In this document: positions 41,729-53,249 of the stretch, piece by piece
Numbering within the stretch: the stretch's first letter is position 1
How the letters are laid out: the number at the start of each line of letters is the position of its first letter
Source: Tritrichomonas musculus
Taxonomy: Eukaryota; Parabasalia; Tritrichomonadida; Tritrichomonadidae
Reading direction: 5' to 3'
Length of the DNA stretch: 64,000 nucleotides
NCBI GenBank assembly: GCA_039105265.1
Contig: JAPFFF010000009.1
Span: 3,162,001 to 3,226,000, forward strand
Notes under the pieces: generated by a model
What the model was told of the DNA's origin: nothing
Database searches by the model: none
The model's input: the letters and a program-made list of their open reading frames with translations, nothing else
Program-made: the position numbers and the translations under genes

Positions 41729-44700
41729 ATTTACAACATTTGTGTAAAATCAGAGATTTTGAGCAATTACTATGAGATCGTTTAGTGAGGAATGTGCTGT
41801 TATTAGTTCGTGCTTTGAGTTTCCTTATTGAGGTTACCTTCTTGCTGTTTACGTGTAAATGATATTTACAACATTTGTGTAAAATCAGAGATTTTGAGCA
41901 ATTACTGTGAGATCGTTTAGTGAGGAATGTGCTGTTATTAGTTCGTGCTTTGAGTTTCCTTATTGAGGTTACCTTCTTGCTGTTTACGTGTAAATGATAT
42001 TTACAACATTTGTGTAAAATCAGAGATTTTGAGCAATTACTATGAGATCGTTTAGTGAGGAATGTGCTGTTATTAGTTCGTGCTTTGAGTTTCCTTATTG
42101 AGGTTACCTTCTTGCTGTTTACGTGTAAATGATATTTACAACATTTGTGTAAAATCAGAGATTTTGAGCAATTACTATGAGATCGTTTAGTGAGGAATGT
42201 GCTGTTATTAGTTCGTGCTTTGAGTTTTCTTATTGAGGTTACCTTCTTGCTGTTTACGTGTAAATGATATTTACAACATTTGTGTAAAATCAGAGATTTT
42301 GAGCAATTACTATGAGATCGTTTAGTGAGGAATGTGTTGTTATTAGTTCGTGCTTTGAGTTTCCTTATTGAGGTTACCTTCTTGCTGTTTACGTGTAAAT
42401 GATATTTACAACATTTGTGTAAAATCAGAGATTTTGAGCAATTACTATGAGATCGTTTAGTGAGGAATGTGTTGTTATTAGTTCGTGCTTTGAGTTTCCT
42501 TATTGAGGTTACCTTCTTGCTGTTTACGTGTAAATGATATTTACAACATTTGTGTAAAATCAGAGATTTTGAGCAATTACTGTGAGATCGTTTAGTGAGG
42601 AATGTGCTGTTATTAGTTCGTGCTTTGAGTTTCCTTATTGAGGTTACCTTCTTGCTGTTTACGTGTAAATGATATTTACAACATTTGTGTAAAATCAGAG
42701 ATTTTGAGCAATTACTATGAGATCGTTTAGTGAGGAATGTGTTGTTATTAGTTCGTGCTTTGAGTTTCCTTATTGAGGTTACCTTCTTGCTGTTTACGTG
42801 TAAATGATATTTACAACATTTGTGTAAAATCAGAGATTTTGAGCAATTACTATGAGATCGTTTAGTGAGGAATGTGCTGTTATTAGTTCGTGCTTTGAGT
42901 TTCCTTATTGAGGTTACCTTCTTGCTGTTTACGTGTAAATGATATTTACAACATTTGTGTAAAATCAGAGATTTTGAGCAATTACTATGAGATCGTTTAG
43001 TGAGGAATGTGTTGTTATTAGTTCGTGCTTTGAGTTTCCTTATTGAGGTTACCTTCTTGCTGTTTACGTGTAAATGATATTTACAACATTTGTGTAAAAT
43101 CAGAGATTTTGAGCAATTACTATGAGATCGTTTAGTGAGGAATGTGTTGTTATTAGTTCGTGCTTTGAGTTTCCTTATTGAGGTTACCTTCTTGCTGTTT
43201 ACGTGTAAATGATATTTACAACATTTGTGTAAAATCAGAGATTTTGAGCAATTACTGTGAGATCGTTTAGTGAGGAATGTGCTGTTATTAGTTCGTGCTT
43301 TGAGTTTCCTTATTGAGGTTACCTTCTTGCTGTTTACGTGTAAATGATATTTACAACATTTGTGTAAAATCAGAGATTTTGAGCAATTACTATGAGATCG
43401 TTTAGTGAGGAATGTGTTGTTATTAGTTCGTGCTTTGAGTTTCCTTATTGAGGTTACCTTCTTGCTGTTTACGTGTAAATGATATTTACAACATTTGTGT
43501 AAAATCAGAGATTTTGAGCAATTACTATGAGATCGTTTAGTGAGGAATGTGCTGTTATTAGTTCGTGCTTTGAGTTTCCTTATTGAGGTTACCTTCTTGC
43601 TGTTTACGTGTAAATGATATTTACAACATTTGTGTAAAATCAGAGATTTTGAGCAATTACTATGAGATCGTTTAGTGAGGAATGTGCTGTTATTAGTTCG
43701 TGCTTTGAGTTTTCTTATTGAGGTTACCTTCTTGCTGTTTACGTGTAAATGATATTTACAACATTTGTGTAAAATCAGAGATTTTGAGCAATTACTATGA
43801 GATCGTTTAGTGAGGAATGTGTTGTTATTAGTTCGTGCTTTGAGTTTCCTTATTGAGGTTACCTTCTTGCTGTTTACGTGTAAATGATATTTACAACATT
43901 TGTGTAAAATCAGAGATTTTGAGCAATTACTATGAGATCGTTTAGTGAGGAATGTGTTGTTATTAGTTCGTGCTTTGAGTTTCCTTATTGAGGTTACCTT
44001 CTTGCTGTTTACGTGTAAATGATATTTACAACATTTGTGTAAAATCAGAGATTTTGAGCAATTACTATGAGATCGTTTAGTGAGGAATGTGCTGTTATTA
44101 GTTCGTGCTTTGAGTTTCCTTATTGAGGTTACCTTCTTGCTGTTTACGTGTAAATGATATTTACAACATTTGTGTAAAATCAGAGATTTTGAGCAATTAC
44201 TGTGAGATCGTTTAGTGAGGAATGTGTTGTTATTAGTTCGTGCTTTGAGTTTCCTTATTGAGGTTACCTTCTTGCTGTTTACGTGTAAATGATATTTACA
44301 ACATTTGTGTAAAATCAGAGATTTTGAGCAATTACTATGAGATCGTTTAGTGAGGAATGTGCTGTTATTAGTTCGTGCTTTGAGTTTCCTTATTGAGGTT
44401 ACCTTCTTGCTGTTTACGTGTAAATGATATTTACAACATTTGTGTAAAATCAGAGATTTTGAGCAATTACTGTGAGATCGTTTAGTGAGGAATGTGCTGT
44501 TATTAGTTCGTGCTTTGAGTTTTCTTATTGAGGTTACCTTCTTGCTGTTTACGTGTAAATGATATTTACAACATTTGTGTAAAATCAGAGATTTTGAGCA
44601 ATTACTATGAGATCGTTTAGTGAGGAATGTGTTGTTATTAGTTCGTGCTTTGAGTTTCCTTATTGAGGTTACCTTCTTGCTGTTTACGTGTAAATGATAT

Positions 44701-47700
44701 TTACAACATTTGTGTAAAATCAGAGATTTTGAGCAATTACTGTGAGATCGTTTAGTGAGGAATGTGTTGTTATTAGTTCGTGCTTTGAGTTTCCTTATTG
44801 AGGTTACCTTCTTGCTGTTTACGTGTAAATGATATTTACAACATTTGTGTAAAATCAGAGATTTTGAGCAATTACTATGAGATCGTTTAGTGAGGAATGT
44901 GCTGTTATTAGTTCGTGCTTTGAGTTTCCTTATTGAGGTTACCTTCTTGCTGTTTACGTGTAAATGATATTTACAACATTTGTGTAAAATCAGAGATTTT
45001 GAGCAATTACTGTGAGATCGTTTAGTGAGGAATGTGTTGTTATTAGTTCGTGCTTTGAGTTTCCTTATTGAGGTTACCTTCTTGCTGTTTACGTGTAAAT
45101 GATATTTACAACATTTGTGTAAAATCAGAGATTTTGAGCAATTACTATGAGATCGTTTAGTGAGGAATGTGCTGTTATTAGTTCGTGCTTTGAGTTTCCT
45201 TATTGAGGTTACCTTCTTGCTGTTTACGTGTAAATGATATTTACAACATTTGTGTAAAATCAGAGATTTTGAGCAATTACTGTGAGATCGTTTAGTGAGG
45301 AATGTGCTGTTATTAGTTCGTGCTTTGAGTTTTCTTATTGAGGTTACCTTCTTGCTGTTTACGTGTAAATGATATTTACAACATTTGTGTAAAATCAGAG
45401 ATTTTGAGCAATTACTGTGAGATCGTTTAGTGAGGAATGTGTTGTTATTAGTTCGTGCTTTGAGTTTCCTTATTGAGGTTACCTTCTTGCTGTTTACGTG
45501 TAAATGATATTTACAACATTTGTGTAAAATCAGAGATTTTGAGCAATTACTGTGAGATCGTTTAGTGAGGAATGTGCTGTTATTAGTTCGTGCTTTGAGT
45601 TTCCTTATTGAGGTTACCTTCTTGCTGTTTACGTGTAAATGATATTTACAACATTTGTGTAAAATCAGAGATTTTGAGCAATTACTGTGAGATCGTTTAG
45701 TGAGGAATGTGCTGTTATTAGTTCGTGCTTTGAGTTTTCTTATTGAGGTTACCTTCTTGCTGTTTACGTGTAAATGATATTTACAACATTTGTGTAAAAT
45801 CAGAGATTTTGAGCAATTACTGTGAGATCGTTTAGTGAGGAATGTGTTGTTATTAGTTCGTGCTTTGAGTTTCCTTATTGAGGTTACCTTCTTGCTGTTT
45901 ACGTGTAAATGATATTTACAACATTTGTGTAAAATCAGAGATTTTGAGCAATTACTATGAGATCGTTTAGTGAGGAATGTGCTGTTATTAGTTCGTGCTT
46001 TGAGTTTCCTTATTGAGGTTACCTTCTTGCTGTTTACGTGTAAATGATATTTACAACATTTGTGTAAAATCAGAGATTTTGAGCAATTACTGTGAGATCG
46101 TTTAGTGAGGAATGTGTTGTTATTAGTTCGTGCTTTGAGTTTCCTTATTGAGGTTACCTTCTTGCTGTTTACGTGTAAATGATATTTACAACATTTGTGT
46201 AAAATCAGAGATTTTGAGCAATTACTATGAGATCGTTTAGTGAGGAATGTGCTGTTATTAGTTCGTGCTTTGAGTTTCCTTATTGAGGTTACCTTCTTGC
46301 TGTTTACGTGTAAATGATATTTACAACATTTGTGTAAAATCAGAGATTTTGAGCAATTACTATGAGATCGTTTAGTGAGGAATGTGCTGTTATTAGTTCG
46401 TGCTTTGAGTTTCCTTATTGAGGTTACCTTCTTGCTGTTTACGTGTAAATGATATTTACAACATTTGTGTAAAATCAGAGATTTTGAGCAATTACTGTGA
46501 GATCGTTTAGTGAGGAATGTGCTGTTATTAGTTCGTGCTTTGAGTTTCCTTATTGAGGTTACCTTCTTGCTGTTTACGTGTAAATGATATTTACAACATT
46601 TGTGTAAAATCAGAGATTTTGAGCAATTACTATGAGATCGTTTAGTGAGGAATGTGTTGTTATTAGTTCGTGCTTTGAGTTTCCTTATTGAGGTTACCTT
46701 CTTGCTGTTTACGTGTAAATGATATTTACAACATTTGTGTAAAATCAGAGATTTTGAGCAATTACTGTGAGATCGTTTAGTGAGGAATGTGCTGTTATTA
46801 GTTCGTGCTTTGAGTTTCCTTATTGAGGTTACCTTCTTGCTGTTTACGTGTAAATGATATTTACAACATTTGTGTAAAATCAGAGATTTTGAGCAATTAC
46901 TATGAGATCGTTTAGTGAGGAATGTGCTGTTATTAGTTCGTGCTTTGAGTTTCCTTATTGAGGTTACCTTCTTGCTGTTTACGTGTAAATGATATTTACA
47001 ACATTTGTGTAAAATCAGAGATTTTGAGCAATTACTATGAGATCGTTTAGTGAGGAATGTGCTGTTATTAGTTCGTGCTTTGAGTTTTCTTATTGAGGTT
47101 ACCTTCTTGCTGTTTACGTGTAAATGATATTTACAACATTTGTGTAAAATCAGAGATTTTGAGCAATTACTATGAGATCGTTTAGTGAGGAATGTGTTGT
47201 TATTAGTTCGTGCTTTGAGTTTCCTTATTGAGGTTACCTTCTTGCTGTTTACGTGTAAATGATATTTACAACATTTGTGTAAAATCAGAGATTTTGAGCA
47301 ATTACTATGAGATCGTTTAGTGAGGAATGTGTTGTTATTAGTTCGTGCTTTGAGTTTCCTTATTGAGGTTACCTTCTTGCTGTTTACGTGTAAATGATAT
47401 TTACAACATTTGTGTAAAATCAGAGATTTTGAGCAATTACTGTGAGATCGTTTAGTGAGGAATGTGCTGTTATTAGTTCGTGCTTTGAGTTTCCTTATTG
47501 AGGTTACCTTCTTGCTGTTTACGTGTAAATGATATTTACAACATTTGTGTAAAATCAGAGATTTTGAGCAATTACTATGAGATCGTTTAGTGAGGAATGT
47601 GTTGTTATTAGTTCGTGCTTTGAGTTTCCTTATTGAGGTTACCTTCTTGCTGTTTACGTGTAAATGATATTTACAACATTTGTGTAAAATCAGAGATTTT

Positions 47701-48478
47701 GAGCAATTACTGTGAGATCGTTTAGTGAGGAATGTGTTGTTATTAGTTCGTGCTTTGAGTTTCCTTATTGAGGTTACCTTCTTGCTGTTTACGTGTAAAT
47801 GATATTTACAACATTTGTGTAAAATCAGAGATTTTGAGCAATTACTATGAGATCGTTTAGTGAGGAATGTGCTGTTATTAGTTCGTGCTTTGAGTTTCCT
47901 TATTGAGGTTACCTTCTTGCTGTTTACGTGTAAATGATATTTACAACATTTGTGTAAAATCAGAGATTTTGAGCAATTACTGTGAGATCGTTTAGTGAGG
48001 AATGTGTTGTTATTAGTTCGTGCTTTGAGTTTCCTTATTGAGGTTACCTTCTTGCTGTTTACGTGTAAATGATATTTACAACATTTGTGTAAAATCAGAG
48101 ATTTTGAGCAATTACTATGAGATCGTTTAGTGAGGAATGTGCTGTTATTAGTTCGTGCTTTGAGTTTCCTTATTGAGGTTACCTTCTTGCTGTTTACGTG
48201 TAAATGATATTTACAACATTTGTGTAAAATCAGAGATTTTGAGCAATTACTATGAGATCGTTTAGTGAGGAATGTGCTGTTATTAGTTCGTGCTTTGAGT
48301 TTTCTTATTGAGGTTACCTTCTTGCTGTTTACGTGTAAATGATATTTACAACATTTGTGTAAAATCAGAGATTTTGAGCAATTACTATGAGATCGTTTAG
48401 TGAGGAATGTGCTGTTATTAGTTCGTGCTTTGAGTTTCCTTATTGAGGTTACCTTCTTGCTGTTTACGTGTAAATGAT
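41729..48478 (-). repeat. Right tandem array, 50 copies of the 135-bp unit
   Basis: 6750 bp, exactly 50 units with no length change, inverted relative to the left array. Copies vary only at three of the sites seen on the left (CAT/CAC, AAC/AGC, AGG/AGA). The order of variants shows higher-order blocks, for example copies 4-8 and 40-44 (counted from 41729) share one pattern and copies 22-26 and 44-48 another. The minus strand is open for 2262 codons (48500-41712) starting at TTG, with residues KYHLHVNSKKVTS... of 45 per unit and no Met. Confidence 0.95.
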
Positions 48479-48810
48479 ATTTTAATATCGCATCTGGCAA
48501 TTTATAATTAAAAATGGTTCCTTATTTTGCGTCGATCACAAACAATCTGCTGGTGGAATCAGCAGCGGAACCAATCAATAATACATTTGCTCTGATGCGA
48601 TACCAATTTAAAAACAAAAGGGCGCCTTTTTTCATATAATAGATAATTCACCTTTATAACCGTTTTATTTCAATCTCTCAAAAAGTTCATCTCAACGATA
48701 GAACTTTTTCTCTCAAAAAGTGGTAAAATTTTTACCTGGTCGGATCTTTCAAAAAGTTTCTTGTTGTAAAATATTTCGTGCCGATTTTAATAGACCCCGA
48801 TTCTTCTGCC
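48479..48810 (-). repeat. Terminal inverted repeat, unique part, right
   Basis: Complement of 36629-36960. It ends ...GACCCCGATTCTTCTGCC at 48810. Confidence 0.88.
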
Positions 48811-48819
48811 TTAACTTTT
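48811..48819 (+). repeat. Likely target duplication, right
   Basis: TTAACTTTT, partner of 36620-36628 with one mismatch. Confidence 0.5.
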
Positions 48820-49289
48820 AAATAAAATAAGCAATTTTTAAAATCTCAGTGATTTTTTAAAATATTAAATATTATTTTAAGAAAAATAATATATATATCA
48901 TCTATTAGCTTAAAAAAATTAAAATATTCTTTTGGATTTCATGTGATAATAAATACTTTTTATTACGTAATAATTAATTCAATTAATAATTTTTCAATAT
49001 AATGGTTTATCTTTTCAAATAGATTTTAACCATAAATTATATAATGTTTATACAATATATATATAAAAACAATAATAATAAAATTTAAAATATTACTAAT
49101 GAAAATTGTTGCAATACCGCAAAAAATATGTGTTATATTGATTGATCTCAAAAAAAACTAATTTAAAAAGTGAAAGTAGCTTATGAAAAAAAAATAAATT
49201 TTTTTAGTGAAAAAAAAACAATAACAGAATTTTTGAACTAAAATTTCAATAGTAATGAATAATTCAATACCAACGAATAATCTTCAATT
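48820..49289. other. Intergenic, AT-rich
   Basis: If the foldback element entered the hAT remnant at its stop codon, the hAT 3' end should lie here, but no hAT terminal repeat was recognised. Confidence 0.4.
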
Positions 49290-50039
49290 TTATGCTTCAA
49301 AATATGAAGCTAGATTTTCTCTTCCAAGGAGGCAATCATAACAATCAAAAATGAGGCCAAGTTCATCTTCTCTACTTATGTGACCAAAAATTTCTTCAAT
49401 AACAGTATCGTTCACGAAGTTTTGTGGTTCGTTGTTCATTTTATTAAACTTTTCCATTTTTGTTTCGCTTTTGATGTTATTTGTAGGCATTTTGAATATA
49501 GGTATGTTTTTCTCCTTTTTATCTTGTTTCTTAAAAAAATCAAATGCGCTGCTAGTATAGTTATTAGGTAAGTTGTGTGTAGACTTGGGTCTTTTGCTTC
49601 GGCCATTGCCTAAGTTAGGATATTTAATTTCAATATTAGTATTGAGCGGGCTACGGAATATTTCAGATTCATCTTCTCCATTTCTTTGTTCATTACTGAG
49701 AATTGGTTGAAAATTTTTATTCTCTATTCGGGATAGTTTATAGTTCCACCTATTTTTTAATGCAGGTCCAGTTCTTCCCTCAAAAAACTTGGATATTTTA
49801 GCCCATTTAGGTCCATGCTCTTTTACTTTCTCAGTAAGTAGAATATCTTCCTCCAAAGTCCATTCATCTCTCTTTACAGCAGGGTTTAAATAATTCATAT
49901 ATCTATCACGGCATTGTCTGCCTTTTCTTCCATTCATTGATAAGGCTATTGTGTCCCATTTGCAAGCGCCATGTTTTTCCACCAGTTTTATAAGAAGGGC
50001 ATCTTCTTGTGGACTAAATTTCTTCTTCGGGCAATTCAT
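49290..50039 (-). CDS. R2R3 Myb DNA-binding protein
   Basis: 249 residues from ATG 50039 (upstream the frame reaches only a TTG). Two Myb repeats: R2 about 6-56 (FSPQEDALLIKLVEKHGACKW...QCRDRYMNYLNP) and R3 about 61-108 (WTLEEDILLTEKVKEHGPKW...ALKNRWNY). Spaced tryptophans are conserved, with the usual replacement of the first W by F in each unit's first or second position. The rest is Asn/Ser/Lys-rich with an acidic, Leu-containing C-terminus. Known for the family: sequence-specific transcription factors; in trichomonads Myb proteins bind gene promoters. A possible initiator (TCACTT, complement of 50048-50053) lies just before the ATG. Targets unknown. Confidence 0.92.
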   Translation of the reverse strand: MNCPKKKFSPQEDALLIKLVEKHGACKWDTIALSMNGRKGRQCRDRYMNYLNPAVKRDEWTLEEDILLTEKVKEHGPKWAKISKFFEGRTGPALKNRWNYKLSRIENKNFQPILSNEQRNGEDESEIFRSPLNTNIEIKYPNLGNGRSKRPKSTHNLPNNYTSSAFDFFKKQDKKEKNIPIFKMPTNNIKSETKMEKFNKMNNEPQNFVNDTVIEEIFGHISREDELGLIFDCYDCLLGRENLASYFEA

Positions 50040-51001
50040 TTTACATGAAGTGAAAAAATTAGATTGAATTTTAGAACTTTTCAAATGTAAGAACTTTGAA
50101 TTTTTGGCTTTCAATTATTGAAATAGAAGGTGAAATTTTGATCCAACGTTCATATTTTGAAAAGATTTTATTTTAGTTGAAATTGCTTTTTTTAAGAAAG
50201 TTTTAACATCCAAAATATAAATATTGTATCTTATTTTATCATTTTTTTTTTTTTAATTAGCACAGATAATGTAAAATATTATTCAGCCATTTGAAAATAT
50301 TCAAAAATATTATTATTAAAATTTTTAATAATCATTTCAATAAAAAAATTAAAAATATTTAATTAACTTCATATTCTTCAAATATTTATTAGATATTTAA
50401 TATATATTATTTTTATTTATATTTTACATATTGTATAAATTGTTTATAATCTGATTATAAAGAAATATATGAAAATAAAAGTTATATTAATTTTTCAATT
50501 TATTGAATTTTTTCGATGGTCTTTATTTCAAAAACAAGTGGTTGAAGCTAATCCAATTCAATTCTCAGAAAAAATAAACTAATTAAATGTTCAGTTTCCT
50601 ATTTTTCCTCAGTTTTTTGTTGCATCATATGCCAAAATGTTTTTAAAAAAAATAAGTAAAGAAGAAAAAGAATCTCAACCCATTCAATTTTCAGAATCAA
50701 TTCAAATATGTCAGAAATAATAATTTCCTTTGATTTTCAATTCCGATTACGATACATAATCAGAATTTTTTTCGTTTTTGTTTTTGTGAAATTAGTCATT
50801 AGGCTTTTATTGTTATTATTTCACATTATGAAAATTATTGATTAAAAATTAATAAAAATGCAAAATCAATAGAAGATAGCATATGATAATATCATAATGA
50901 TAGAATTTACAAAATGATATCATTTTTTTTATGCAAGTATGAATTGAATTTTTTTCAATTAATAATTCAATTTAATTGAATAAATTGAATCTATTTTCTA
51001 A
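50040..51001. other. Intergenic upstream of the Myb gene
   Basis: AT-rich, with short AATTCAATT-type inverted motifs near 50940-50990. No gene. Confidence 0.45.
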
Positions 51002-51205
51002 ACTGAGTTTAAAAAACTTTATCTCCATTTCATATTTTAAATCATTTTATCTTTTTTATCAAACAATTTAATTGCATCATTCTTCATTAATAATATGTTT
51101 GATAATTATCATAATATTAATTAAATTTTAAAATATAAATTCATATTTAAAATATAAAGATATGATTATTTTAAATTGAGAGGGAGGTAATGTTTTTTGA
51201 ACAAG
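51002..51205 (-). repeat. Inverted copy of the divergent Rab's upstream region
   Basis: 204 bp that match the complement of 53029-53217 closely but not perfectly (a few substitutions and small gaps). The shared parts include GATTATTTTAAATTGAGA, GGAGGTAATGTTTTTTGAAC and CATAATATTAATTAAATTTT. Confidence 0.75.
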
Positions 51206-53028
51206 ATTTATATGGTTAAAAAATTGATTTTAGGTATTTATTAATATCTAATATAATTAACAATGTTTTTAAAATTCTAAGCTTATCATTCAATTGAAAT
51301 TCCCTTTCCTTTTTTATCTTCAATTATTTCAAAAATAGTTCATCAAAAAATGTCAATATATTTCTTTATAACTTTATTCTAAATATATATATTCTATTTA
51401 TGAGAATATAAATATATTAATATATCAAATATATATTTATAATAAGCATCTGATTATATTTAATTGAGATTTGTTCTCATAAATATTTGAAAATACGTTA
51501 TTTCTTACAATTCCCAAAAATTTTTTTAGAAATTTTGAATTAAACGATCATTTCACCTGATATTGATTCAATAATATTGAATTTCCATATTTTGAGGTTA
51601 ATATAACGATAATCAATTTTTAATGTATTTGTATCTTAATATTAAATCAAATAAATAAAAAATAAACATAAAATTCATTATCTATAATATTTTAAATCAA
51701 AAAATAATAAATAAAAAATGTTGAAAAACTTAAAAATAGTATTATTGTTTTCAAACAAAAAAACACAATCTTATCAAATCTATTTAGGCAATACTAAATA
51801 ATGAATATTGAAAGCATTAAAATGGCATATACTATTTAAAAATATTATCAGATTCTAATAATTATTTTTTTTTTAATATCAAAAAAAAATATTTCTTTCA
51901 ATCACACAAAGTCAACGCTGAAAAATGAGTATTGATCATATTTGTTGCTCATTATATAAATGATTTATAAATTTCAACTTAGTCTTAAAGGATTTGTGTT
52001 ATAGTTTTTCATTGATTTCTAATGAAAATGAAATTTTTAATTATCGAGTCTTCAGAAAATTGAATTGTTGATATGCATTTTCCAAACTTTTTCCAAAGAT
52101 CCTTCAAAAATAGTGAAAAATCTATTCTTTTTATTCTAGTGATGTTAAACGCTTTATTTGTTTAAACCAAAAAATAATAACTTCTGATTACATTCATCTC
52201 CAAATTTAGCATTTTACAAAATGCCCATTCAAAATTAAACATAAAACAGAAAACAAAACTTCTTCCTATAGCCAATATTAGGAATCCAATTATCGATTTT
52301 TTTAATATTATTAACTTTTTCAATGAAATTAGTTCGTCGTCTACTTCTTGGCTATCAAATGCATGTAAAGCAGCCTAATTTTGGGCTTTTTTATAGCGAA
52401 TTATTACAACTTTAATGAAAGATAGATTGAAAAGTTAATCATAAAAACTCAATTTGTTAAGAATTCAATTCGCCATATAGGTCAAAACAATCCAGCAAAG
52501 TTTTTGGGAAATATCAAAGCCGCACGTGCCTTTTCTTTCTTTCTTTTTGATGATTGCTCCATTCCTTTTTCTGGCATAGCGATTATTTAAATTACAGAGA
52601 TTACATAATTTTATTTATATAAATTACAATTTTTCCAAAGAACCGATCAATTGATATGTGATATATCAATCGAAACATTTATATGAATTAAAAAAAACAT
52701 AAAAATAACTAAATTTACTTAGATAATTGCAAATTTTGAATAGAAATAAATTGAAAGATAAAAATAATTAATTGAAATTTTAATAAAATAAAATTATTTT
52801 TTCTAATGTTTTATCTCAATTTTTATTTTCACTTCACTCAATTATACTCAGAAAAAATGTGAGCATAATTGAAGATATAAAAATATTTTTTCTATAATGG
52901 CTCTTTTCAAAAGTTCAATTGATTGAGAGTTTAACAGTTCTATTTTTTTCTCTCTAACTAGCGGATCATCCAATTCAATTTTTGAGTATCTTTGAAAAAA
53001 AGTCTTAGGTGTAAACCATGTTCAAAAA
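51206..53028. other. Spacer between inverted arms, AT-rich
   Basis: 1.8 kb without a credible reading frame or recognised repeat. If the flanking arms are transposon ends, this would be the body of a non-coding element. Confidence 0.4.
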
Positions 53029-53217
53029 ACATTACCTCCTTCTCAATTTAAAATAATCATATCTTTATATTTTAAATATTAATTCATTTTTTAAAATTTA
53101 ATTAATATTATGATAATTATTTAATATATTATTAATGAAGAATAATACAATTAAATTGTTTGATAAAAAAGATATAATGATTTAAAATTTGAAATAGAGG
53201 TAAAATTTTTTGAACTA
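53029..53217 (+). repeat. Inverted-repeat arm just upstream of the divergent Rab
   Basis: Partner of 51002-51205; it ends 32 bases before the ATG of the Rab-like gene, so it overlaps that gene's promoter region. Confidence 0.75.
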
Positions 53218-53249
53218 GGTTTTTTTTGTTATAAGAAAAATTTTATTGA

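Larger units (their letters stand above)
36629..48810. mobile_element. Giant foldback MULE: inverted 135-bp arrays around a DDE transposase
   Basis: 12,182 bp. Left arm: unique terminal segment 36629-36960, then 18 copies of a 135-bp unit plus 18 bases of a nineteenth (36961-39408). Centre: transposase gene on the minus strand (39483-41561). Right arm: 50 copies of the same unit inverted (41729-48478), then the unique segment inverted (48479-48810). The unique ends look identical by eye over about 326 bp (GAATCGGGGTCTATT onward); the outermost seven bases, GGCATAG versus GGCAGAA, differ at three. The unique end holds three ACTTTTTGA motifs, a GGTAAAAATTTTACC palindrome and GGCGCC. Mutator-like elements with long or tandemly repeated arms (foldback MULEs) are known in plants; this one is extreme in its 68 copies. 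The identity of the ends and the intact transposase suggest recent activity. Confidence 0.88.

Noticed and set aside
36961-48478. CRISPR array
   Set aside because: The units are contiguous 135-bp repeats without unique spacers, in a eukaryotic setting with a transposase.
36961-48478. Centromeric or telomeric satellite
   Set aside because: The arrays are inverted around a transposase and bounded by matching terminal repeats, so they are arms of one element.
41712-48500. A 2262-residue Cys/His-rich repeat protein (and its 840-residue partner at 36939-39461)
   Set aside because: The frame starts at TTG, has no Met, and is explained by a 135-bp tandem array inside transposon arms. Kept as a finding, not as a gene.
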